The notes: generated by a model from the sequence alone, not told the origin. Numbered from the stretch's first letter, positions 13,138 through 23,986 are shown. The stretch is DNA of 64,000 nucleotides from Trachythela sp. YZ-2020 (GCA_016169945.1 JADLSH010000217.1:868001-932000); one strand, 5' to 3'. Numbers and translations are program-made.

Positions 13138-15034
13138 TTAGTTTACACCCTTCGTGGAATCAATGGAGTGATTTAAACTCGATGACTTTAGTCATTTCGT
13201 ATCTAGTTTTGTTAGTTCATTTTGTAAAGCTTTTTGAAGTTTTTGGGTCGATATTATCCAATATAGGGCTACATCGAGAAAGGATTTCCAACTGCGTCAT
13301 AATGATGTTGATTCAAATAATTAAAGTCATATTCGTTTTATGTAGTTTGAAAATGATGAAACTTAAATAGAATTGTCTAGTGCAGCTAAATTGGGCGGTT
13401 TAATTTAGTCAATAAGAATATTAGAATGTACATATTATGTTTCTGAGCGATATTGTTTTTCATCAGATTTTTTGGCATATCACAGGTTAAGGCATGCAGG
13501 GATTCTCCCATACTTAAAATCAGGAAAAACCTGTTGCTTCAAATCTCTTAGTGGTATTTCGTATCTTTGTTATACTTTAGCTGAAACTGAAAACAAATTT
13601 TATTTCTTTAACAGTTTATCCAACTTCAATAGTTTTACAACATTGTTGGAAAATATTATACGTGCTTGAATATGATGAAGCTGTCTCGTCTTCTGTCGTA
13701 ACATTTTCGTGAACTGAGTAATCTAAGGTAAGCTCGTTTATTTCTTAGTACAAATATGTAGGTACTTATCATCTGTTTGATGATTAACATGTAGTTCTAC
13801 TGATATCGGTTGTGATGTATTTAAAATATCATCGAAGGAAGGTTACCTTTAAATATTATTAATGTATTTATGATTTTCGTTGCATAGATTTGTTTATGTA
13901 GATAATAGAAATGTATATCTCTTAATAAGCGGAGACTCGGTCAATACGACTGATAAAGCAAAGTAGTTATCAATATAATTACATCGATTAACGTGCAAAC
14001 TCAATATCCATATGCAGCCTTATAGAATATGTAAATAAAATGACCATTTATTCAAAAAATTATCGATGGTGCTTCGTATTCGTCTTTCGCTGCGTTTGTA
14101 CTTTTCAAGAATTATGGGCCGTTTCGAACGCCGTTCAAACAGTTACTGAATCTAAATTTGACGAGTTAACGCCCATACGCACCTAACTTCATTGGGCATT
14201 AATGCAGCGTGATTTTTCAGTTGTCAGAAACAAATACATTTGCTCCTGGTAAACAATTTTTGTTATAAACATTTTCTAATGGACAGTTCTATTTGCTTTC
14301 AATACACGCGGCGTTGTCAAATCGCGTCCGACATGCGTGGGCCTCTCCAGTTTAGTTGCAGTATCTAAATTAGTGAATCGGTTACTAGTTTAAGGTTTCC
14401 AATTCATTACCGACCTCTATTAACTCATATCTTGGGTTTCAAAATACTAATGCTAAAATTGTCGGCTAATATTTTTTATTTCGACTCAATAACTTTGTTT
14501 AGAGTGCTGTCGAACTGTGTTTAGGCTTTCTCTTCCTTGTTTCACCAAAAATTCCTCATGCTGTGCATCTGATCACATACGATATCTCATTGTCAACATT
14601 TCTTTGAAGACCCTGAGTTCTTACTTACACAATTAAAGGGAGATTATATGGAAACCATTAGTAATGATATTTAACTATAATCACGAAATATAACTACTAA
14701 CAGAACAATGTTGAAATAAAGAGACAGCTTTACAAAATAAGGAACAAGTATGTTTATATACTTAATGATTGAATTTGACATGTTTGAATTGATCAATAGA
14801 ATGTTTAAAAGACGTCAAGCAGAGTAATTAAAACAGCTTCAAATTATTATTTGCATGAATCTCATTAAACTGCTAGAAGGTTCATGAAAACACGTCATTA
14901 AAATTAACAGTTTCGCTATATCAATAACATTGATCCAGAAACCTAAATCAGGTTTGATGTGTTTACATAAGACTACTTGACATCGGTAAGTACACACATA
15001 CACATTATATTTAGCTGTTGTATTTAAGGCTAAA
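13138..15034. repeat. Tandem array, unit D, left part
   Basis: Fourth array copy. It matches unit A up to ggctaaa at 15034 and then stops at a large insertion. The continuation (ttacgcgagcc...) resumes at 23019. Non-coding. Confidence 0.85.
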
Positions 15035-15446
15035 CTAGTAATTTCTAATAGAAAGATAATTGCTGCGAGGGGTCAGATCAGTCCTGATTAAATTTAAAAC
15101 CCTTGAAATATTACCAGTAGATATTTGTAGATTACATAAGATCTTTATTTATTATTAACTACCAAACCCTATTATTAAGAACCAAACCCAACAGAACTAT
15201 TAACTACGAAACCGAACTATTCACCACCAAACACAACTATTTAATGGACAGTTTGTTGACCTGATAAATTGTTCGTGAACGTTTAGAAACAGATACCTTT
15301 GTAATAACATAAATTAAACCAACCATATTTGTTTATTTGATGTATTGTAATATATCGATTATTGTTCATTGTTGAACAGTAAGTACTTTGAACTGAACAG
15401 TATCATAGGCAATAGTTAACTGTTTGCCACCTTTATCGTTATGCGC

Positions 15447-15610
15447 GAGTCAATTCCTAGAGTTACCATCCCCCCCCCGGGACACCCCTGGGCATTTGCT
15501 TGACAGACCATTTCCGGCGGCCGGGAATTTGCTTGTAAAAGAAATCCCCGCACCCGGGCATTTGTCCTGGCTGCTAATACCCCCGGGAATTTGACACTTG
15601 GGGTGCCTCG
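15447..15610. repeat. Left TIR and subterminal repeats of the 7-kb transposon
   Basis: After the terminal GAGTCAATTCCTA and a run of C there are four spaced motifs of the form GGG(C/A)ATTTG (near 15493, 15524, 15558 and 15584). The right end mirrors this. Such subterminal repeats in class II elements usually bind the transposase. Confidence 0.7.
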
Positions 15611-15666
15611 TGGTCTAATTTGTATCTTTAAATACTAAAAGCTTTCATAATAAGATATTTTAAAAT

Positions 15667-17679
15667 ATGGACGATTTTGTCGGTAAAGATATTGAATTTG
15701 TATGTCAATGGCTAAGGGCCGAAAACCTTGAAAAGATTATTGATGTTTTTGAAGGTACGTAAATCATTTGAATATGTTGAATATATTTACATGATTGATG
15801 AGTAGCCATATATGCCGACATGTTTGTATATTTAATAAAAATATGTCTCCACTATAAAAATGTCTGGTGTTTGTGTTTATATTTAATCCACAGGATGGTC
15901 TCTGTGGTATTTGTTTGACAGGATATTGGTTTAATTATATTAGTCTGCATATAAAAGTGTTGATCAATATTACATTGGCTGCATAAAAATTTAATATTAT
16001 AAAAGCTAATTGTGCTTAATAGCACGTGTTTATATTTCTGTTAAGTACTGTTCCCTAGCAGTCTAGCACCCAGTGTATATTAAAAGTAGACCTAGATAAA
16101 CTGCTTGTAGTATTTCTATAGTCTACTAAAAAGTATTAAAACACTATTATTTTAAAGTCATATTTTATATACTTTTACATACAATTTACAGTATAAATTT
16201 GGCACCTCAAAATATTCCAATAATCTATATTCAGAGTGGGGATGGGATAAAAAAGCAAGGGATATTCTGGGATTTATAGCAAAACCTTTTGGCATAAAGT
16301 TATTGATAGATGTGGGTTTTCATCTTTTTTATGTGTCGAACCATATCAGTATTGTATATATTGATATAGTAGAGCAACTATACAATAGGTATCATCTGTA
16401 TAGCATTTGCACTGCACACTTATAATGTATATATAGTATAACATATGTACATGCAGCAAAATAAAAAAAATGTTGTCTTTCTGAGAGCTAAAGTACAAAT
16501 AGTAAAATCCAAAATATGAAACCAAACTGCCTTATTCAGAAGTGTACTGAAAAACTGTCTATAAGATTTTAGCAGAGCAAGTAGTAGAAGAGAACATTTC
16601 TGTGCCCAAAGTCGTGGGCGACAGTCCCATCACACACTGTGGTCTTATATTTTAGATTTTACAATCTGTATTTTAGGTTTTGGAAGGTTTTTGCAGCTGG
16701 TAATAGGAAACATATATTTTTACCCTAAATAATTCCAGTACATGCACACAAGATAAAAAAGTGTTTACAAAAATATTATAATGAAGAGCTCATAAAATAC
16801 TAAGTAGAACTATGCGGTTCTTGTTTAGAGAATGAAATTGATGGTGATGCCTTTATTCTCTTGACAAGTGAGTCAATTAAATCCATGATTAAAAAGCAGG
16901 GACTGCTATTGAAATTTGAAAATAAGTTCAATCAACTAAAGGCAAAAGATCTTGAACATGTTTCTGAAAAGCCAATTTCATCTGGGGAAGATAGTATCAA
17001 TCTTGACCACTCCTCCACTACAGAATCTTCACATGATCCTAAAAATGTTCAACCAACTATGAGTATCAATGTGATAAAAGAGCAGTCAAAAATTTATGGG
17101 AGATTTAAAGAGAATTCCCAACTATCAAGCTGGCAAAAGGCAGTGAATAGTGCAGCATTCTCAATAGCACAAGAATCACCAGATAAAATGTATGAGCGTG
17201 CACAGTTAAAAGTGGCTGCAGAGGAAAAAGCACGTGCAACATATGTGTTTAAGAAAAAAGCTGGCTCAAGATCTAAGTTTGAAGCTGAAAACGGAAGTCC
17301 TAAAAGAAAAAATATGTCAACCTTGGAGCGAAAGGAAGAGATTGTATCCTGCACATTCAGAATTGAGACTGTGACCTCAAAGATAACTAAACTAGAAAAG
17401 GATATTAACAAAGCAAGAGCCACTAAAGATTATGCTTTATGTTCTGATTTGCACAGTCAACAACGCAAAATGATTAAAGATCTGAATAGTTTGAAGAAGA
17501 AGCACATACGTCTACAGAAAAGGAAAGCAAACACCAAAGATACACCCAGAATAGAAGTGACGAAGGTAGAAGCAAAACTTCCTCCAGTGATTGTGAGGAA
17601 GCTCTTCAGAAAGATATCAGGCATTTTCTCCAGAAAAAAGAAAACGCATCCATATCTAGCACAAGCAACCCCAGCGTAG
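15667..17679 (+). CDS. Transposon protein N-terminus: SAM domain (two exons)
   Basis: Exon 1 is 15667-15754 (ATG, MDDFVGKDIEFVCQWL...). An intron at 15755-16828 (GT..AG) joins in phase to exon 2 from 16829. Spliced, the first 65 or so residues fit a SAM domain: a CQWLRAENLEKI helix, an acidic IDGDAFILL segment and a C-terminal helix. SAM domains oligomerise or bind protein or RNA partners. The rest of exon 2 is lysine- and glutamate-rich with probable coiled coils (about 17340-17500). The frame closes at 17679, but the next frame starts 9 bases on and continues the same composition, so this is probably the first piece of one long protein broken by a frameshift. Confidence 0.7.
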
Positions 17680-17687
17680 AAGAAAGG

Positions 17688-18131
17688 ATGCATGGTCCAC
17701 AAAGTGACGACACGTTAATTGTTAGTAGTGATGAAGAAAGGTCAAAGCAGAATGAAGAGTTGGTTGATACAAACGAGAAGTCTTCCATTGAAGAAGAATT
17801 CACAAGACAGTTTGGTCTTGGAAAGCAGCCAGTTGTTGAGAGCGCTAACCAGTTGAATGAGGAAGTGTGTACAGATAACCAAGAAAGAAAGAGAATGAAA
17901 CTTGATTTGGAGCATCAAGTAGAAAACGACACAGAGTCTGTAGAGCGGAGTGTACTCGTACCTTCCCAAAAGGATAGCTTTGGTTTCAGTCAATCAGAAT
18001 TGGATAAAGAAGTAGAAAATATACTAATTGGCTCTACAAAAGCAAATCCAATAAACGCCGTCTTAGATGAAGAGAAAGAGGAAAAATCAGGCGGATTGGA
18101 AGAAAATGTTGAGAACGTTCCTTTTTTTTGA
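17688..18131 (+). pseudogene. Transposon protein, acidic linker segment
   Basis: 147 codons, highly acidic (SSDEERSKQNEELVDTNEKS...). It lies between the SAM-bearing exon and the next fragment. It ends in a run of eight T at 18122-18129 where the frame is lost and the next frame takes over at once. I therefore read it as an internal piece of the same transposon protein and not a separate gene. No fold is recognised. Confidence 0.55.
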
Positions 18132-18517
18132 CATTAGAACCCCGGAAGATTAGTAATTGCGGGGCTTCAATAACTAAAACAGTTACAGGATTAGTTGACA
18201 TTCTTCGCAAGCAAGAGGCTAAAAACCTTACAGACATTGAATTGCAGACAATTTCTGAATTTGTTCATTTTAAAGTTAGTATATTTGAAGGTTTGACTTT
18301 GTCAGAATATATTGTGGCCAAGAAGGTCAGATGTAACGAACTGCACAACAACGTTTCTATTTGCTCAAAGTGTTCTCCTTTAATTGATGCTGCAAATTTA
18401 GTTCTAAATAAAAACCTAGTATCATTACCTTACCTGTGGAATAAATGTTTCTATAACATTCCATACAAAAGCGAAAAGCTAAGAGGAAAATTCTTCAGAT
18501 GCCAGTTTGTGCTCTAA
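18128..18517 (+). pseudogene. Transposon protein, cysteine-bearing middle segment
   Basis: 129 codons following the T8 frameshift. It has a helical start (ITKTVTGLVDILRKQEAKNL), then spaced cysteines in RCNELHNNVSICSKCSPL that could bind zinc. It overlaps the next frame by 19 bases around 18499-18517, another frame change. Part of the same broken protein. Confidence 0.55.
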
Positions 18518-18972
18518 ATGTAAATGGTGCAATCTACATCAGTGAGAAGAAAGAAACGTCTGAAGAATATATCTCGCTTGCAAACAAGATACAGTCAAAT
18601 ATAGTGTCAAAGAGCAAGTCACACTTTCCGAGAGACGATTATGAGGTATTACTTTCTGCTGCGCAGGGGGAAACTGACAAGAAGATATTAAAACATACTT
18701 TGTGCAGCACTCAAAATCTTTCTAGAAGGCAAGCTAGTCAGATGTATGGGATATCAAAACTGCAAGAGAGAGCCGATACTATTAACAAAACCGCAACTGC
18801 TATGAAGGAAATAAAGGATAGACACTCTGCCTTTGTAAAATCAGAGCAAAAAGATTCTTGCTTTCTTGCGGGGAAGACATTAATGACTATTTGGAGAGCA
18901 GTTATGAATCATTTGATGAAACCGATACGGGTACTGAAGTTAGTTCAAGTGATGACAGTGAAAGTGACATAG
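18499..18972 (+). pseudogene. Transposon protein, helical segment
   Basis: 157 codons. It starts in a cysteine pair (PVCALNVNG) that probably continues the zinc-like region of the preceding fragment. It ends in helical sequence with RRQASQMYGISKLQERADT, reminiscent of a helix-turn-helix. After about 18860 the frame drifts into low-quality sequence while the next, open frame takes over. Hence a further frameshift, not an independent gene. Confidence 0.5.
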
Positions 18973-20816
18973 AAGAAAACACCTTAACAGATATTCTAGG
19001 CAATAAACATGACTCTTATTATCCACAAACCTATAACGTCATGACGGATAAATCTAAAACGGAGATTTACTTTCAAACAGCGGGATGTTTACTACGAGAA
19101 GTGTCATATAATTGGTTTGAATTCGTTGTTTTGCTTCAATCCAAGCTAGTCTGTGAAGGCGAACCTATGGTAGATTCGTTGATAATTGAAATTGCATCGC
19201 GTTTGCTAGAACTTGGGTTCAATGAAGAAGAAGTTGCATTGATTGAACAATCGAGAGCTGCTTATCTACAAACAATTCAACAAAACGAAAATGCTGTGGA
19301 AGTTATCTCAATTTCGTCTACTGATTCAAGTACAGAAGAATCCGACGAAGAAAACCAGGAACTTGCCAAACATAAGGAAATGATAGAGAGAAAGTTGCGA
19401 AAATTAAGAGACAATGGTAGAAAAAGAATGCTTAAAGAAATAGAAGGTAAACGGTTTCTTCGGAGGAGAATAACAAAATCTACTAAAACCATATTGGATC
19501 AACACAGTGACATTGGTGAAGTGATTGAGAACATTGTACAAGAGAGTGACGTGGGAGCCGATCGGTGGCGTAGAACTGGTGTATACACCTTTTCTGGTGA
19601 TATTAAATCATCCAAACGGATTACTTATGGCAAGATTCAAGAAAAGCTTAAAGAGCATTATGGAAGGACCTTTAGCTACGGAACTGTAGTGCAGTTATGT
19701 GTCCCGAGACATAAACGCCATCGGTCATCAAAACGCTACAGCAGTGTTGCGAATGTCAAGTACATGAGAGCGAGAAAAGGTTTTACCCTGAAATATAACC
19801 CAGACTGCAAGTGGAGTCGCTCTATGTATAAGTCTTTGAATCAGTTACAAACAGATGGGAATCACATGTTACTTGTCAATAGAGATGACCAAGCAGGATT
19901 TCGTTTAGACTCTACATTTACCCATAAAAACTATCCTGTGTTATCGGTAAAACCAACAGTAACTACTCGCACTGACTTTCTCAATAAATATCAAGCTCAG
20001 TTGCAGGTAACAAGTTATAATTTCACGAAGACAGCTAACACACCCGAAAAGTGTGTTGGAGTGGTAAAAGCATCTGCGCTACATGAAAAATCGCCCGCCC
20101 AACACAGTGCAGATTTGTCTGTTATTGAAGAAATGAAGGTAATGGAGCCAGTATTTCAAGGTTGCAACGAGAGAGCCAAAGAATTTGAGTGCATTAGAGT
20201 CGACGGAGCGACAGACGAAGGTCCGTCCCATCTTGAAGTCCAATTTATGTGGTGCGAGCGGCATGTTAGCAAGAAAACTAAGGTAACACTTGTAACAACT
20301 CGATGTAGTGGCGATAGCTATTTGAATCGTGTGGAGCTGCAAAATGGGTGCTTAAGTCGTGGACACTCGAACACGTTTATTCCATCGACTTTACATGGTA
20401 CACCATATTCCGAGAATGGGGGATTTGACGAGAAAATATACAAGAAAAACATGTCTGCCGCCCTCGATCAGTACGTTAGTCGTGTTGATGGGACACCGTG
20501 CATGAAGACTGCCATACATTTGGTACGAGGAGCAGAAAACCATGCTTTTGTGACACGAAGGAGTAAGCTGTTGGTCTTTTTGAGAGGGAATAAAAAGGAC
20601 CAGCTACAGTTGAATAAGGAAAACCCCACGTTGTTTCAGTACTTCACTAAAATTTGGAAGGTACGCAATAATCACATGGATAAAAGTTTGCCCGAAAAAT
20701 ATGTGTTTATGCTGAGGTGTTGTGGTAAAGCAGGATGCCCACATCCACTATGTCAACAAGGTATGATAAAAGCGAGAATTGATCATGTTACCTCAGATTA
20801 CCTTTATGCGAGTTAA
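18858..20816 (+). CDS. Transposase-like core of the 7-kb transposon
   Basis: 652 codons, the longest open piece of the gene. It has an acidic serine-rich start (about 1-50), a helical section with basic KRRITKS-like stretches (about 180-230), and then the conserved core. The core contains RVDGATDEGPSHLEVQFMW (about 20190), VTLVTTRCSGDSYLNRVELQ (about 20280) and FIPSTLHGTPY. It ends with spaced cysteines and histidines (CCGKAGCPHPLC). The DGATDEGP...E arrangement recurs, from memory, in large invertebrate transposon proteins and may supply acidic catalytic residues; that role is inference. The stop at 20816 precedes a PHD-encoding exon, so the intact protein probably continued by splicing. Confidence 0.6.
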   Translation: MLSCGEDINDYLESSYESFDETDTGTEVSSSDDSESDIEENTLTDILGNKHDSYYPQTYNVMTDKSKTEIYFQTAGCLLREVSYNWFEFVVLLQSKLVCEGEPMVDSLIIEIASRLLELGFNEEEVALIEQSRAAYLQTIQQNENAVEVISISSTDSSTEESDEENQELAKHKEMIERKLRKLRDNGRKRMLKEIEGKRFLRRRITKSTKTILDQHSDIGEVIENIVQESDVGADRWRRTGVYTFSGDIKSSKRITYGKIQEKLKEHYGRTFSYGTVVQLCVPRHKRHRSSKRYSSVANVKYMRARKGFTLKYNPDCKWSRSMYKSLNQLQTDGNHMLLVNRDDQAGFRLDSTFTHKNYPVLSVKPTVTTRTDFLNKYQAQLQVTSYNFTKTANTPEKCVGVVKASALHEKSPAQHSADLSVIEEMKVMEPVFQGCNERAKEFECIRVDGATDEGPSHLEVQFMWCERHVSKKTKVTLVTTRCSGDSYLNRVELQNGCLSRGHSNTFIPSTLHGTPYSENGGFDEKIYKKNMSAALDQYVSRVDGTPCMKTAIHLVRGAENHAFVTRRSKLLVFLRGNKKDQLQLNKENPTLFQYFTKIWKVRNNHMDKSLPEKYVFMLRCCGKAGCPHPLCQQGMIKARIDHVTSDYLYAS

Positions 20817-20845
20817 AATAAAGATATTATTGTTTGTTTTTATAG

Positions 20846-21747
20846 AATCGAAGCAAAACCATGATGAAAGTATTCCACCATTTGGAGGCAACTTTTGTGT
20901 TTGTGGTACATCTCAAGATAATGAGAGGTCAGTTTCATGCCAAAGTTATTCTCTGTAATTCAATTGACTGTTTTAATATGTTTCTTTGTCATAAATGACT
21001 CATTATGGAAACATTGTTAAACCGTCTTTAGCCTTTTTTGTAGTTCCTCGCCCAACTTAAAATTTCCAATGAATGTAGAAAATTTCCATGTGTGCATGGT
21101 AATATCTATCGATAATTTTTGTGAATTTCATTCGTAGCTTTATGATTTGCTGTGATCAATGTGGACAATGGTATCATGGAAAATGTGTGAATGTTACAGA
21201 AGAAGATGCGAAAACTATTGATATTTATGTTTGCGATGCCTGCAAAAAACATGGTAATTTTCATTATATACTGATTGCTGAATATATTTTCGCATGTTAA
21301 AGTTGCATTGCATGAAATGTCATATTTTTATTAGGTACAAGAAATCTTCCTATTCCTATTAGCTGGTATCCAGGAGGTCCATCGTGTAGTTTTTTTCCGT
21401 ACCCAGTGGCTGATGTAACACGACCTTCGGGAGGATTGAATTGCGTGAGTTGTGTGGGAGAATGCCATGGCCATTATGTCACAGATATCACCCAGCTATT
21501 GCAATTGCATGCTGTTGGAAATGCTATAAGGTGTCCCCCACCAAGTGAAGTGTTATCAGACTTTCACAAGAGTTTAAATGGTAGAAATGTCGATGATGCA
21601 GATGTCCACATGCTTGCGAAGAAATGCTTGCTACCGAAAGACGATGTAAAGCTATGGCTGCAACACTTGACGCAGGTTTCCATCAACCGAAAACGGGGTG
21701 CCGAAAAGGCAAAAGAAACAAGAAAAAAAAAGAAGAAAGACAAATGA
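20846..21747 (+). CDS. Transposon protein C-terminus: PHD finger and basic tail (three exons)
   Basis: Three exons are inferred: 20846-20927, 21138-21253 and 21335-21747. Introns 20928-21137 and 21254-21334 have GT..AG ends and matching phases. The first two exons together give a PHD zinc finger: CVCG..., CCDQCGQWYHGKCV..., CDAC, the C4-H-C3 spacing expected. PHD fingers read histone H3 tails, so this could direct integration or excision to particular chromatin. The last exon ends in helical LLPKDDVKLWLQHL and a lysine-rich tail. The join to the 20816 frame would need a 34-bp intron (20812-20845), unusually short, so that link is uncertain. Confidence 0.65.
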
Positions 21748-21915
21748 TTGTTGCGCATTGTTACTGTAAATATTTTAATATTGTTTGGGTTCATTTTCAA
21801 GGGGTTAATACGGGAATACAAACAAACTTAATATCACTATCTTACTGCAATGGAGCGTTGATGAAATATTAAGTATGCAAACAAACAGCAATTTTTGAGC
21901 AAATGAGTTTGATTG

Positions 21916-21940
21916 TATATATATATATATATATAATAAT
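21916..21940. repeat. (TA)n microsatellite
   Basis: A run of about twelve TA dinucleotides in the 3' flank of the transposon gene. A second, shorter TA tract follows the palindrome at 22111. Confidence 0.9.
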
Positions 21941-22007
21941 AATAGTAATGTTTGAGTTTTATAGTGCAACAAGAGTGCTCAATACCAATATAGCAGAGCG
22001 AATGTAA

Positions 22008-22110
22008 AGTTTCTTTACTTAAAATTGAGTCACAACTGCGAGTTTCACGTGAAACTCACGGCATTAAGCGTGAAACTCGCAGTTGTGACTCAATTTTAAG
22101 TAAAGAAACT
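22008..22110. repeat. Perfect 42-bp inverted repeat (cruciform/hairpin)
   Basis: Arms 22008-22049 and 22069-22110 are exact reverse complements with a 19-base spacer. The spacer begins tgaaactcac, so an 18-bp palindrome GAGTTTCACGTGAAACTC (22040-22057) competes with the long stem. It lies between the gene end and the right TIR of the 7-kb transposon and is flanked by TA tracts. It may be a small fold-back element. Confidence 0.85.
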
Positions 22111-22289
22111 ATATATATATATACATATATATAATGTTGGTGTGATTGCTGGCATCATTTAATTGAAAAGGCATATAGTATGGTTTTATTTTGTTTGCTT
22201 TTTATTCGCTGAATAAAATTATAAGACTAAGCTTGTGGGCTCCACATCGCAAATAAGGTGCTGTCTGTATTTTCATCTACAAAACGTTT

Positions 22290-22456
22290 CAAATTTACCC
22301 CCGGGGGTGGGGAATTTGCCACTCACTACGTTCCTGGGTAGGGCATTGGTTACCTAGTTTTATCCCGGCAGCCGGGCATTTGCCCTCTATTAATGAAAAA
22401 ATTCAAATGCCCCGCTATGTTCCCGGGGGGGGGATGGTAACTGTAGGAATTGACTC
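22290..22456. repeat. Right TIR and subterminal repeats of the 7-kb transposon
   Basis: Mirror of the left end. GGGAATTTG and GGGCATTTG motifs appear near 22308 and 22374, with the inverted form CAAATGCCCCG near 22402. A C/G homopolymer and the terminal inverse TAGGAATTGACTC follow. Confidence 0.7.
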
Positions 22457-23018
22457 ATGCATTAGGTGCTAATGTTTATATAGCCACATGGCTATAAGAC
22501 TTTGCAGGTTCATATCTTCGGTTCAGTGCATGCTATTTAGATCACAATACCACCGTTCGATTCAGCGTTTTACGATCTCTTTAGCCAAGTAAATTGTGTT
22601 TGTTTACAACGCTATGCGGCCGCTTTGTCCCCATTCAAACACCTCTGAACTTTGTATTGTTTACAAATTAACAATAATACAAACTAATTAAATATTCATT
22701 TCGCTTTCCTACCTTTGGTTTACACACTACATACTCGTAAATACCACCATTCGACGGGGATTTCCAATCCCTTTAGTTTGATACCATTTGTAGAATCATA
22801 GGACATAATCTAGCCCTTTTACGGCAATTCTCGTTTATATTGTGTATTTGTTGCGACTTGAAAAGGAAGTGCGAACATTGCGAACACGTGCTGGTTAAAA
22901 AAACTCTGAAAATCACTGTCGCTGTCCAATACATCGCAGGCTCAGAGGATCATCTCGAATGAAAAATATCAAATCGACTATATCCACGATTAGTAAGCTG
23001 CTCGCTTCGCTCGCAGCA

Positions 23019-23142
23019 ATTACGCGAGCCAATGACAAAGGCAAAGCGCAGTCAATCACTATTTAATCATGCATACCAAAAGCTAAAAACGTTCACGTAT
23101 ATCTTTCATTGTATACACTATAACATGATTAGTGCCTTGATA
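23019..23142. repeat. Tandem array, unit D, continuation
   Basis: Sequence ttacgcgagccaatgacaaagg... resumes the array unit exactly where it broke at 15034 and matches unit A from about 1911. It is cut again at 23143 by a Helitron-like element. Confidence 0.8.
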
Positions 23143-23986
23143 CTAGAAATACATGCATGCAGAATCCCCTCGCCCATTTGAACCAAACAATTTACTCCCC
23201 AAAAGTTATTTTAACATGAAGTTCGACAAATGTAACCATGGTAATTGGTAACACGCAACATTGTATATTTTTTATATTTTAATTTGTACAAATATTATTT
23301 TGTTTTTAACTATAAAATTATCAATTGCCCAACTATATAAAGTGGGTATGATATTATGTACTCTTTTACCTTTGATTTACTGTAACATTCAACCTTAGAC
23401 GTTCACAAAACGTTTCGAAATTTTCAAAAACTTCAACTGCTTTTCGAGGAGTATTTTTATACTTCGCACTTGCTTTTGCAATGAGGTTTTTGAGATTTAA
23501 TGTTTTTTTATTTTTCTATAACATATTTGAATCAATACTAAAAAGATCAATCAATGTTGTATTGACCACACAGAATGATCTACACATTTTCAAATTCACA
23601 AACTATACTGCATGCTATGTTAAAAAATCGGCAAAGCAAGCATGTAAAATAGACACTTGCCTGTTTAAAACGCTCCTTTTTCGGTCTTTCGACTGTTTTT
23701 CCTCTTGTTAATTTGTCCTCTAAATAACTTTTGGTGACTTAACATATAAACTTACTTCATAGAGACTTACTTATAAAATGAGTGCAAAACTTTTTTGAAA
23801 AAAGTTTGCAAAATGGAAGTCTTCTCTCGGCTTGAACTTGCGCATGCGCATAACTTACGAAAAGGTCGAGTCCATGACAAAAAAAATGGCGGACGACTTT
23901 GCATTCCACAATGTTTTCACATACCCGGGTGTAAGTCTCCGAGCGGAATTAGTACCCTCGCACGGCGCTTCGCGCCGGCTCGGGGA
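23143..23986 (-). mobile_element. Helitron-like non-autonomous element, copy 1 (844 bp)
   Basis: On the minus strand it begins TCCCCGAGCCGGCGCGAAG and ends TGTATTTCTAG, matching a TC...CTRR layout. It interrupts the array unit (unit A: gatactaatag) with no target duplication. Its two ends are shared with the element at 62370-63554, and its 5' end with 2485. A nested hairpin lies in the first 50 bases. The flanks are A and C, not the usual A and T, a small misfit. The short frames inside do not resemble Rep/helicase. Confidence 0.6.

Larger units (their letters stand above)
15447..22456 (+). mobile_element. 7.0-kb TIR transposon encoding SAM/transposase/PHD protein
   Basis: Bounded by inverted termini: GAGTCAATTCCTAGAGTTAC at 15447 and its near-perfect inverse ending at 22456, followed inward by C/G homopolymers. 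Both ends carry several copies of a CCGGG(C/A)ATTTG motif, likely transposase-binding sites. Inside is one spliced, plus-strand gene (15667-21747), now broken. I could not define a clean TSD; ATGC occurs beside both ends but is offset by two bases on the left. I cannot assign the superfamily with confidence. Confidence 0.75.
15035..23018 (-). mobile_element. Helitron-like insertion hosting a nested DNA transposon
   Basis: An 8-kb block splits array unit D, which is intact in unit A as ggctaaattacgcg. There is no target duplication, and the insertion falls between A and T. The left edge reads CTAG, which on the minus strand is a CTRR-type 3' end, with a small tttct/agaaa hairpin just inside. 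The right edge on the minus strand reads TTGCTGCGAGCGAAGCGAGC. This motif resembles Helitron 5' ends, but it starts TT, not TC. The outer segments (15035-15446, 22457-23018) carry no recognised Rep/helicase coding. Moderate confidence. Confidence 0.45.

Noticed and set aside
17094..17803. Minus-strand frames under the SAM-bearing exon
   Set aside because: Shadows of the lysine- and glutamate-rich plus-strand coding sequence.
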